DNA of 64,000 nucleotides from Nocardia cyriacigeorgica (lineage in GTDB: Bacteria; Actinomycetota; Actinomycetes; Mycobacteriales; Mycobacteriaceae). Below, in pieces: positions 1 to 12,000 of the stretch. Each line of letters begins with the position of its first letter. The first letter of the stretch is position 1. The DNA lies in the NCBI RefSeq assembly GCF_005863245.1, contig NZ_VBUT01000001.1, positions 310,001 to 374,000 of the forward strand. Reading direction: 5' to 3'. The notes below the pieces were generated by a model, which was not told where the DNA came from, did no database searches, and worked only from the letters and a program-made list of their open reading frames with translations. A program made the translations under genes and the position numbers.

Positions 1-3000
1 GCCGGTCGTATTCGCCGACCGGGGTGACCGAGCGTTCCAGGCGTGCCAGTTCGTCGTCGAGGCGCGCGATGTCGGCGTCGGCGTCGTTGAACTGCTCCGC
101 TGCCCGTTCGAGCGCGTCGAGTTCGGCCAGCCTGCGCGGCATTTCGTCGACCCGCATGGTGCGCCCGCGCAGCTCCTCCATGGTCGCGTCGAGGTTGTCG
201 CGGTTCAGCGCCACGTAGTCGTCGCGGTTGTCGATGGGCTGACGTTCGGCGCGCATATCGCGGATCTCGCGCCATTCCTCGCGCCGCGCCACCGCTTCGG
301 CCCGCTCGGCGGCGAGGCGGTCGTATTCGGCGCGGACCTCGGGCGACATCCGGGTGCGCGGGTCGGCATCCGTGGCGTCGGCCTGCGAATCAGCGGAATC
401 GCCGGTGGTCGGCTCGACGCCGGCGTCGGTTCCGTCGTGTGGAGGTTGCCGATGCGACGACTCACCGTTCGCGCCTTCGCCATGGTCGCCGTCATCAGGT
501 TGGGCAGGTGCCAGCGGAGTGTTCGGCGGTTTCTGCGCTCCTCCACCGGCTGCCGGCGTCGGCTCGGCTTCGGCACCCGCACGCGACGCCTCGCCCGGCT
601 CGGATCCCGGCTCGGCGGAATCGCCCGATCGGCCGGACTCCTGGTCCTGCGTCGACTCCGGCGTACCGTCCGCGACGTCGTCGCGTTCGGCGGGTGCCGC
701 GGACGATTTCTGCGCTTCCCCAATAGATTCCGCGGTACCGGGCAGCGCCCGCGCCTCGCCCGGCGCGGCGGGAGGCCGTGACGGTGGTGTGTCACCGGCG
801 GGCGCCGGGGCGGCACCCGGATCCTCGCCGGGATCGGTGCGCCAGGTTCCGTCCGGGTTGCGTGGCTGGTGCAGGTCCGGCTGCGGGCCCGGGGTGGCGT
901 TGTGGGCGTCGTTGACGAGTCCGGCCAGGCGGCGGATGTCGTCGGCGCGCTGACGGATCTCCTCGCGCAAGGTCGCCTGCACCTCGGCCAGCTCGGCGGG
1001 GCTCAGGCGTTCGTGCAGGTCGAGGCGACCGTCGCGGAACTTGGTGTAGGCCTCGTCCCAGGCGTCGTCGCTGGCATCGGTGATATCGACGCCGAGGATG
1101 CGCAGGTAGTCGCGGCTCGGCCTGCGGTTGGTGATATCCGGGTTCGGGCCGTCACCGAGCGGGGCGAAAAGCCCGGTATCGCCGAGCAGTTCGAGCAAGA
1201 ACGCCAGCGACGTAGGGTCGTGGACCGGGATTTCCCCGCCGCCCACCCGCGGATCGGCGTTCGGGTCGCGCCGCAGATCCCGGGTGAAGGGGTCGACTTC
1301 GCCGAGTGCGCGCACGAAATCGGTCAATGCGTCGACCACCGCGGGATGATCGGCCATCGAGTACACCATGGCGTTGATCGCGCTGCGCATCCCCTCGGGA
1401 CCGAGGGTGTCCGGGTCCGGCACCAGATGCCGCATGTCCTTGGTGAAGCTCGACCCGTAGATCACCTCAGGGTCGACGCCGAGCCGCTGGGCCAGCTGCC
1501 GCACCGCCGCGTTGACCGCCGCCTTGTCCAGCTTGCGCAGGTTCTCGGCGTACTCGGCGAGATCCTCCAGCTGTTGCAGCCGCCGCGAATCCGGGGTGGC
1601 GGGGTCGGCGATGATCTGTGCGACCCGCTCCGGGGTCAGCGCGGCCCGGTCGATCTGGAGCCGGTTGGTCAAATGGCCGAGCACCTTGTCGAGGGCGTTG
1701 TAATGATCGATCGCGTCGGCGCTGCGGGTGACGTCGAGCAGGCCTTCGACCTGCGTGGCGCGCAGCATGTTGTCCTGCCACAGCTGGGCGAGGGCGTCGG
1801 CCCACTGGCGCGGGGTGAGTGATTCGGGGTCGGCGATGCCGAGTTGCCCGGCCAGGGCATTGCGGTCGGCGCGCAGGGCTTCCGCGCTGCGCGGGCGTTC
1901 CGCATCGGAGGTGGTGTCGCTCGCGAACGAGTCCTCCGAGCGGTCCCGGTGCGGCGATTCGGCGGCCCGATCGGCCTCGCCGTCCACCCGGTCGGGACGG
2001 ACCGAGCCGGTGCGGTCAGGACTCCTGTCCGCCGCCGCGCCGTCACCCGTCCCGGCGGGTCCGTCCGCGGGTACCGGGTCCGGCACGACATGCCAGGCCC
2101 CGCTGGGCTCACGCACCATCGTCACCGCGACCGGCCTGCCGTCGATCTCGCCGCGGAAGTGCCGGATCTCCGGAGTGTCCAGCGCGACGATGTGCACCAT
2201 CCCATCGCGGTCGAGGAACGCGCTGTAGAACTCGACCTCCACCTCACCGCGGTCCACCCGGCCGGCCAGCTCGGGGTCGCGGGCAAGTGCGGCGGCAATG
2301 CCGGCCTCGTGCTCGCCCCGCGCATTGACCACGATGACGCGCGGCGGTTCACCCGGCACCTGCACTACGCGGTCGGCGGGATCGGCGGCGAGGAAATCCT
2401 CGACCCGGTCGGCGAACTCCCCGACCAGATCCGCGCGGGCTCCCATCTCATCGCGCAGCGCGGCGATGGTCTCATCCAACCGTGACGGCGACAGATCACC
2501 GATCGGCACCCCGAGCAGCTGCGCCCACACCCCGCGCTCATCGCGAATCTGCTCGCGCCGCAACGCATCCTGGAAATGCAGGCTGTTGCCTTTGTCGCGT
2601 TCCTGCGGGACCTCCGGGCCCCAGTCCAGGCCCGGTTCGCCGCCGTTGTTGACGCCCTCCCAGCGCAGCATGTCGGTGCGTTCGCCGCGGGCCCGCACGC
2701 GGTCGATCAGCGATCGGCCGAGCGGGTCCTCGTCGAAGAAGCTGGTGGAATCGGCGTAAGGGACGGCGTCGTGTTCGGCGTTGTAGCGGCGGGCCGCGGC
2801 ATAGAGGCCTTCGATGGCTCCGGCGCGGCGCATGTGGGTGTAGCGCGCGTCGGCGACGGCTCGGCGCAACGTCTCCGGGTCGACATCGGGCAGGCGCAGC
2901 CCGAGCAGGCCGGCGATGCGGCGCAGCTCGGCGGCGTCGGCGGCGCGCATCCGCAGGTTGTCGGCGAGGTCGCGGGCCCACTCCGGCAGCGGTGGCTCGT

Positions 3001-6000
3001 TGTCGAGGACGCCGGTCGCGGGCGGCTCCTGGTCGCCCGGCGGCAGTTGCGCGCGCGCCGGTGGATCGCCGCCGTCGAGTCCGGCCAGTTCCAGATCGGC
3101 CCGGATCTCGCGCAGCAGTTCCGGATCGGCTTCATCGATCCACGGCGCGTACTCCTCGCCGTCGGGGGTGAGGATCGGCGCCGCGTCGCCGGTCTGGGTG
3201 GGTAGCCGGTCGGTGAGATGGCGCAGGAACGGAATGTGTTCCCGGCTCTTCCACATCGTCACACCCTCTTTGAGGATGCGAGCCGGGTTGAACTTGGTGG
3301 TGAGTTCCTCGATCGGCGAACCACCCGGTGTGGCAGGCGGTTTGGTGCTGGTCAGATCGATCGGCAGGTACTCGTGGCCGAGGACCGATTGGCCCGCCCC
3401 ATCGACACCGGAACCGGACGGATACTTCGGGCTCGCCCCGCCGTACCCGTTGCGCAACGCATCCCAGATCTTGCGCAGCCAGGAACGCTTCTTCTGGATC
3501 GCCTTGGGTTCGGGCGGATCGGTGCGCTCGACGGTCGGGCGCAGCCGCTCCGGCGCCTCGACTCGCCACCCGCCGTTCCCGTCGTCGACCAGCCGGACCG
3601 GGACCCGATCGCCGTCGACGGTGATGACGTAGCGGCGGCCACCTGCGTCGCCGGACTGTTCCTGCCGGGTCGCGAGGACGGCGTCGGCCAAGTCATCGAT
3701 GTCGGTGATGCGGCGCAGCACCTCGGTGCGCAGCCGATCGATGGTCTGATCGGGGCGGTCGGTGAGGTCGGCGAGGTCGACGTCCAGGCGGCCGGCCCAC
3801 CGGTCCCGTTCGGCCGTGGCGGCGGCAACGGCATCGGGGTCGGTGACGGCGTCGAGGCGGGCGACCGCGTCGGCGAGCGCTTCGACCATCGCGGCTCGCA
3901 CCAGGTTGCGGTACTGCTCGGCGGCGACAGTGCCGGCCAGGCGCGCGCCCTCGAGGTCGTCCGCGCCGAGCCCGTAGCGGCGGGCCAGCTCGGCGGCGAC
4001 GTCGGCGATCGGATTCACCTGCGGCATCAGCACATTGCCGCTGCGCGCGGCTCCCTCGGCCGACGGCGTCGGCGAGCGATCCGGACCCGCATGCTCCGGC
4101 GGGAACCACAGCCCCGGCTCGTCGGGCGCCGGATGCGTGAAGTCCTGCGGGTACCGCATCGGCCGCAGCGGACCCGCCTCCGGATCCAGCACCGCGTCCA
4201 GGAACCCGTGCACGTCGGCCAACTCGGCCAACTCCGCGAGCGCCGCCAACGGATCGGGATGCCTTGTCAGCCGCTCCCCCAACCCGAGCAACTCCGCCAA
4301 CCGAGCCACATACGCGCGCTCCCGCTCCGACAGCCGCACCGGATCGGCCTGATCCCGCAGTGCGACCTCGCGCAGGAATTCGATCACATCGGCGAAGGGC
4401 CGATCGCCCCAGTTCCGTTCGGCGGCCGAGCCTTCGGGATCACCTGCACGGCTCGCCGGATCGGTGCCCGGTGCGCCCGCGTCCGGCTGTCCCTCCGACG
4501 CCCGCGCCTGCGGCGGAGTTGTTTCCGACCCCCGCGCCGACGCCGATGGATGAGCCGGAGTGCCCGGAACCGACGGACCTCCCGGGCCGGCAGGTTGCTG
4601 CGGCTCCGAGGCGCGCGGAAGCTCCGACGGCATCGGCGGGACCGGGGCCTGTTCGGGCGCCGCGGGTACCGGCGGCTCCGACGGCATCGGCGGGTGCGCC
4701 GGCCGCGGCGGGTGCGCGGGCTCCGGGGGTGCGGCAGGTTGCGGCGGCACCGACGGCATCGGTGTCGATGGCCGAGGCGGATGCGACGGCACCGGCGGGT
4801 GCGCAGGTTGCGGCGGCACGGGCGGCTGCTGCGGCATCGGAGGTACAGGCGACTCCGACGGGACAGGCGGCTCCGACGGCATCGGAGGATGCGACGGCCG
4901 CGGCGGATGCGACGGCTCCGGGGGCACGGGCGGATGCGCGGGCACAGGCGGCTGCTGCGGTATCGGCGCATGTGAAGGCTGCGGGGGCGCGACAGGTCGC
5001 GGCGGTTCCGCAGGCATCGGAGGCACGGGCGGATGCGCGGGCATCGGCGGGTGCGGCGGCATCGGAGGCACCGGCGATTCCGACGGGGTGGGCGCCCGCG
5101 ACGGCGTCGGCGGATGTGAAGGCTGTGGCGGAACCGCTGGACGCGGAGGTGCCGAGGGCATGGGTGGGTGCGCTGGCAGTGGCGGCACGGGAGCCGGGGG
5201 CTTCGGCTGCTCGGCGGCACCCGGGGTTTGCGGCGGGCGGGGTGCGCCGGGGCCTGCCGGTGACGAGCCCGGATCCTCGGGGGGCTGTGGGCCTTCCGGG
5301 GCGGCGGGGGGCTCGGGGGGTGTGTCGGGATCCTCGGGCAGCGGGTGGATGGCGGTGTCGCGCAACCACTGCACACGGTCCTCGGCCATACGCGCCGACC
5401 ATTCGGCCTGCTCGGCGCGGAGGCCCGCCCAGCGGTCAGCGGGGTCCGCTTCGGCCAGGGCTCGCAGGAACGCGGCGTGTTCAGCCGCCATCCTGGCTTC
5501 CCATTCGGCCTGGATGATCTGCTGCTGCTCGTACCACGCGGATGGCAGGCGCTCGGGGTCGCTTCGGGCGGGATCGTCGGCCCCGCCCGGCTCGCGTGCG
5601 GAATCCCCGCCACCGGAATCACCCGCACCGGGCTCGCTCGGCTCGCCTGGCGTCGGCGGAGCCTTCGGCGGGCCGCCGGGGGGCCGGTTGCCGCCGGCTG
5701 CTGCTGCGGCGGGCTCGGCGTTCGAATTGTCCACCGGTGCACCAGCGCCCGGCTCCTCGCTCGGCCGGCTGGCGCGCGGGTCCGGCGCGTCGCCTCCCGC
5801 CTGGTTCTGCGCCTCGCGCATGGCCTGGTAGAACTCGTCGGCGAGCCGCGCGAGCTCGTGGATACGCTCGGCGCGGTCGCGCACTTCGCGCCGCAGGGCG
5901 GCGAGCTCGGCCGCCAGTTTCTCTGGGCTCAGGCCCTCGTGTTTTTCGATGCGGCCGTCGCGGTACGCCTCGTAGACCTTGCGGAAGGTGGCGTCGTCGG

Positions 6001-9000
6001 CGTCGGTGAGGTCGACGCCGACGATGCGGGCCCAATCCCGGTTGGGTGTGGGGCGACGGGCGGGATCGTCACTGGGCAGCGGGCCGGTGTCGGAGCGGCG
6101 GGCGGCGTCGGCGACGGCGCGGGCGAAATCGTCGGCGCCGCGGGCGCGCACGGCGTCGGCGATGATGTCGCGCAGCGCGGTCATCGAATCCCGGTCGTGC
6201 ATCGGGAATCTGCCGTCGATGACGCGCGGATCACGGCTGTCGTCACCGCGGGCGACCGAGGCGTACGGGTCGACGGCCAGGAGCGCGTCCGCGTATTCGG
6301 TGAGCGCGTCGCGCACCAGCTCGCTGTAGCCGCGCGCCTCGAGGTCACGGATCACGGTCTTCAGCTTCGCCGGTGACATCCCGGTGGGGTCGACGGCGAA
6401 CTTGCGGCCCTGGCCCGGCACATCGACGCGGCCGGGCGGCATCAGCGCGGCGTGCTTCAGCGAAACCCCGGCCCGCTCGGCGAATTCCGCCTTGGTCAAC
6501 GCGCGGGCCACGGAATCGGAGACGAGGCGTTCGGCCAGCCGGTCGCGTGCGGCGTCGACGGCTCCCGGGTCGATCTCCCGCAACTGCTTGGCGTATCCGG
6601 CGAGGTCGGTGAGCTGCTGGGCGCGCAGGCCACGCCGCTGGGAGGTGTCGCTGAGCGCCTCACCCATGGTCTCGCCGGTGAGCTCGGCCTGCGGGATGCC
6701 GAGTCTGGTGGCGAGCCGGCTGCGCGCGTCACCGACCTCGTGGAAGGTCTGGATGTCGTTGGCGGAGCGGGTGAAATCGGTGAGGCCTTCGATCTGCGCG
6801 GCCCGCACGGCATTGTCGAGCAGGTGGTCGGCGACGGTCTGGTCGATCATGTCGGGATGCACGTCGGCCGGGCCGAGCCCGAGTTCGTGCATCACCCGGA
6901 CGAGGTCGGCGAGGATGTCCTCGCGCGGCCGGGGCGCGGTTGGCGCCGGGTCGGCGGCCTGCGCCGGATCCGATTCGGGTATCGGCTGCCACGGTCCGTC
7001 GCCCTCACGGATCAGGGTCACCGACAGTTCGCGTCCGTCGACGGTCTCCTGCCGGTGCAGCACCTGCGGTGTGTCGACGGGATCGAGATGGGTGCGCCCG
7101 GTCCAATCGGTGTGCGCGACGCGGTAATCCACGGTCAGGCCGCCGTCGGCGAGGTCGCGGACGAGCTGCGGGTCGGCGGCGAGCGCGTCGGCGAGCGCCT
7201 GGTGCCTGCTGCGCTCGCCGTCGACGACGATCAACCGGTCCGGTCCGTCCGGTTCCGGAATGCGCACGACCTGATCGCCGATCGCCTCGCCGACCGGATC
7301 CCCTTCCTCGGTCTCGGGGAACCGCTGCCGCGCGAGATCGGCGAATTCGGCCACCCGGTCCGAGCGCGCGACATTGGCCTCACGCAACTCGTTCAGCAAC
7401 CCGTCGAGCATGTCCCAGGTGAGTTGCCGCACGTCGAGGTCACGCATGGCAGCCCAGGTCGCCAGCTCGTCGCGCAGCTGATCACGGCGCAGTGCGTGCT
7501 CGAAGAACTGGCGCAGGCCCTGGTCGCGGCCGAGTTCGTCGCCTTCACCCCATTCCGGCAGCGGGTCGGCGCCGTTGCCGATCGGCACGGTGTCCAGCAG
7601 GCCGAGGTGGTGGCCGAAGGCGGCGATGATCTCGTTGCGGAACCGGCCCATCGGGTTCTGGTCGATGAAGCTGACCGAGCCGATGAAGGGCACGGCACGC
7701 CCCGCCGGGTCGGGTTCGGCGAAGCGATTCGGGCGGGGCGCGCCGTCGATCGGCTCGTCGTCGGCGTCGCGGTCGGGGCCATCCAGTTGCTCCGGGTCGC
7801 GGCCACGGTCGAGTCCGGTCCGATCCGGCCCGATCACCCCTGATGCGCGGGTCCCGTCCCAGTCGGCGTGCGTGAACGGCAGCGTCTGTTCCTCATGGAA
7901 GCGCTGGGCCGCGGCGGCGAGCCCCTCGATCGCGGCGGCGGCCCGCACGACGCGGTACTGGTGCTCGTCGATGAGGTCACGCAGGGTCTGCAAGCTGTCG
8001 TCGGGCAGGTCGACGCCGAGCAACCGCTGCGCCGCATCCGCCAGCGATTCCCCTTCCGGTGGCGGACCGGCCGGTTCGGGTGGCCGGGTGCCGGCCGGTG
8101 GTTCGTCGGCCAGCCGATCGGCTTCCTCGGCGGTGACGAGGTCGCGTTCGCGCAGCGCGTCGATGATCCGTTGCCGCTGTTCGGCATCCGCGCCAGGGAA
8201 AGCGTCGAGCAAGGCCTGCCTGGCGTCCTCCGGCGTGATCCGCTCGACGTCGTAATCCGACACGACCTGCTCACGAACGAGATCCGGGTCGGCGTCGGAG
8301 TTCCACGGCCGGTACTCCTCGCCGTCGGCGGTGCGCATCGGCAGATGCTCGCCCGCGGAGCCGCGCATGCGCCCGGACAGCTCGCCGAGGATCGGGATCA
8401 TCTCGCGGTTCTGGATCCAGATCGGCGCCTGCTGGGCGATGCGCAGCAGCGTGGGATCGGGCGCGCCCGCTTCCGGTGGCGCCTCGACCCGCGGGACGTC
8501 GGAGGGCGGCGCGGGCGGCGGTGCGGGCGGTGGCGGTCCGACGAGATCCGGTATGCCTGCGACACCGTCGCGGAGGGCGGCCTGGCCGGCCGAATCACCG
8601 ACCGGCGACCCGGACGGGTACTTGGGTTGCGCTTCACGCCCCGGCATCATCTCCCGGACCGCGTCCCATTCGCGGCGCAACGGCGAACGAGTGTCGGCGT
8701 TTTCGGGTTCGTCCGTTTCGGGCACGACGCGCCACCGGTCGGCGCCGTCTGCGCGGACCGGCACCTCGACCTGCTGACCGTCGACGTCGATGGCGACCTT
8801 CGGCGGCGGGTCAACCGAATCCGGTTCGACCGGGCGATCGCCCGAATCCGGCGGTGCCCCTGCCTCATCGGGGTCGCGACGATCCGGCGCCTTGCCCGGT
8901 TCATCGCCGGACGGCTGTTCCGGGTCGACCGCCATCCGGTCCGGCGCGGACGGCGCAGGCGTATCGGCCGGCGCCGGGTTACGGGCCGCGTCGACGAGCA

Positions 9001-12000
9001 GCTGGTACAGAATCCGCACCGGCGTGTTCGCCTGATCCGCCCCGCCGACGAGGTATTCGGCCAACGCCTCGGCCAGGGCCTCCCCCGGCTGCAACATCCC
9101 GTCCGCGTCGAGGCTGTAGCCGCTCAGCTGGCCCAGCCACGTCCCGAAATCGCCCTCGGGATCGGCTTTCGCGCGCGCGAGCAGTTCCGATTCGGCGGTG
9201 TCGCGGGCGACCAGGTTGCCCGCGTAGTCGAGCGCGTGACCGAACTCGTGCACGGCGACGTAGTAGACCGGACGGCGCAGGATCGTCGAGGTGAACTGCC
9301 CGTTGTCCACGCCGTTGCGCGCCGAGTCGAGGAAAGCGTAGGCGCTGCACGCATCGTCGTAGCTGAGCGTGATGGACTTGACATGCCAGGGGTCCGTGGC
9401 GCGGTCGCGGATACCTTCGGTCTCCCCCAGCACCCCGAAACCCAGCCGCGAGATGCCGACCGAGCGCACATCGACCTGTGGGAACCGAGCGAACATATCG
9501 ACCAGTCCGCGGGCGTAGTCGCGTACCACGACCGCGTTGAGCCCCGGAAGATCGAAACCGAAGGTGTCGAATTCCGGGTTGTCGGTCACGGTACGCAGAT
9601 GGTCGCGCAGATGGTCACCGACCTGCTGCGGGTCGAGTTTCGACCACTCGTCGTCGTCGACGATGCCGAGCAGTTCGGCGTCCTGCGTGTCGAGCGTGTC
9701 GTCCTCGCCGGGCGGCCGCAACGGCTGAATCCCGTCGTGTGCCATCCGATCGGATTCGCGGTCGGCCGCAGTGGATTCGGTGTCGCGGTCGCCGAGGCGG
9801 TCCGCCGCCCCCCGATCCTCGCGGGCCGACGGGTCGACGTCTATGCCGGTCGTCCGCTCGGCCGCCCCGACGAGCAGGTCGTAGGCCTGGCCCACCGCAT
9901 CGTTGACGTTGTCGCGCCCGTTCAGCACCACATCGACGAACGCCTCGGCCAGCGCTTCACCCGGGTCGAGCACACCGGCGGTGTCGAAGCCGTAGCCGGT
10001 GAGGTGATCGCGCAACCAGTTGTCGTAGCCCTCGACAGTGCCCGTGCCGAGCCGGTTGGTCACGTAGTACTCGATCAGCGTGTCGTCCAGCATCGCCCGC
10101 GCGGACTTCTTGCCCGCGTAGTCGAGGGCATGACCGAACTCGTGCGTGACCGCGGCGTACACCGGACGGCTGAGCACCGAGGGATGGAAACGACCGGCAG
10201 CGACCCCGTCGGCCATCCACTGCCGCAGCAGTTCCGGGTTGGTCGCGAAGCGGGTGTTGAGCGTCATCGAGTCGGTGACGAGGCCACCGGTGCCGCGGTC
10301 CTCGGCCGAGCGGGTCATGCCGACCAGGCCCCGCGCCATGTCCTCGATGCCGATGCGGCGCAGGTCGACCTGGGGGTAACGGGTGGCCAGATCGACCATC
10401 GCCCGTGCGTATTCGCGAGCGAACTCAGGATCGATACCGGGCCGGTCGAGGCCGAGCGCCTCGGGATCGGGGTCGAATCCGACCACCTCGAGGTCGGGGT
10501 TGTCCAGGATGGCGCGCAGCTCGGCGGCCAGGCGGTCACCGACTTCCGCAGGGGTCAGCGGCGTCCATTCGTCGGCGACCGGCCCGCGCTCATCCCGGGT
10601 GTCCTGTGTCGGCTCGGTGCTCTCGGACCGATCATCCGATTCCGGTACCGGGTCGCCGAGGCGGTCGGTGTTCGAATCACCGTCGCGTCCGGACCGGAAC
10701 GGCAGCCCGTCGATGAATTTGCCGAATCGACTGCGCGGCGGGCTGCGGTCGTACAGGTCGGCCGATCCGTCTTCGAGCACCTTGACGATCCGGGCGAGCA
10801 GGCGTTCCCGATCGGAATCGGCCAAACCTTCGAACAGCCGGTTGAGGGCGCCACGGGAACCACCGTCCACCGGTGGCGGCACCACCCAGCCACCACGGCC
10901 GTCGGGGGCCAGGTACATGCTGGTGGGCAGTGGTCCGATATCGAAAACCTGCAGCGAGTAATGCGACGGCGTGCTCGGCCGGGGCCCGGTCGGCATCGGA
11001 ATCTCGCGGCGGACCAGCCGATTCACCACATCGCCCGGATGGGTCGGGTCCACTTCCCCGCCGCGGAACGGCCGTTCGGCGAAACCCTCCCGCAAGAGGG
11101 TGGGTCCTCGCCCTCCGGGGCGATTCTTCGGCCGCGGCGTGAAGTCCTCCTGGCCCAGCTGCGCCAGCCATTCACCGAGACCGAGCGAAGTCCGGTTCTC
11201 CTCCCGCAGGCGCCGATAGTGGGCCAGGACTTCTTTCATGGCCTCGAGCACATCAGGACGGCGGTAGGGGCCTTCGGCCGTGTAACCGTTGACGTACTGC
11301 GCCACTGGCTCGCCATCGGGGCCGAGGGCTGCCGTCTTGTAGTCCAGTATGTGCGTGCCGTTCCACAGCACATCGCTGTATTCCGGATGCCTGATGGCCA
11401 GCTCACGCAGCGCATCCATATGGCCGCCCGGTTCGGCGACGATGACCAGTCGCGGCCTGGTTTTCTCCGGGGTGCCGGGATAGCGGGCGACGCCGTCGGT
11501 CAGGCGCTGCGGATGCGGTTCGTCGTTGTACTCCAGGTCGAGGACGCGGCGCACGAGATCGGAATCGCCTGTGCGGACCAGCGTCGAATCGTCCGCATCG
11601 GCAGCAGCGTCGAGCGATCCGGGATCTTCGGCGGGCTTGCTCGGGAAACCCCAGCTCGCGTCATCGGTCTCGCCCATGGCCCGGATGACGTCGAGCAGGA
11701 TCTCGGCCTCGTCCGCGCCGGTGCGATCGAGGTAGCGCTTCAGTGCGTCGCGACCCGCCTGCTGGGCTGCCTGTTCCGGTGGCGGACCGGCGGGATTGCG
11801 CCGTAAAGCCTTCTCCGCCTTGGCGTAAGCCTTGTCGTGGGCACGGGTGTAGGCGTCCTCCGCAGGCCCGAACGGCACGTAGGTGCCCAGTTCACGCACC
11901 AGGCGCAGGTTCTCGATCTCCCCGGCCAAATGGTCGGCCAGACGGTCATGATCGGTCTTCGATGGACGCGGAGTGCTGTCGCTCGCGCTGCCCGGATCGA

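Noticed and set aside
4384..5742. 452-codon Arg/Pro-rich minus-strand ORF
   Set aside because: Out-of-frame reading of the proline-rich tract of the giant toxin; extreme Arg content and no homology features.
7868..11806. 1,312-codon plus-strand ORF
   Set aside because: It is antisense to the giant toxin. High GC leaves the complementary frame open; composition (Arg, Gly, Val and His rich, no domains) is that of a shadow. The same applies to other long plus-strand ORFs at 869-1822, 3218-4975, 6452-7843, 11837-14425, 14573-16288 and 17879-20167.
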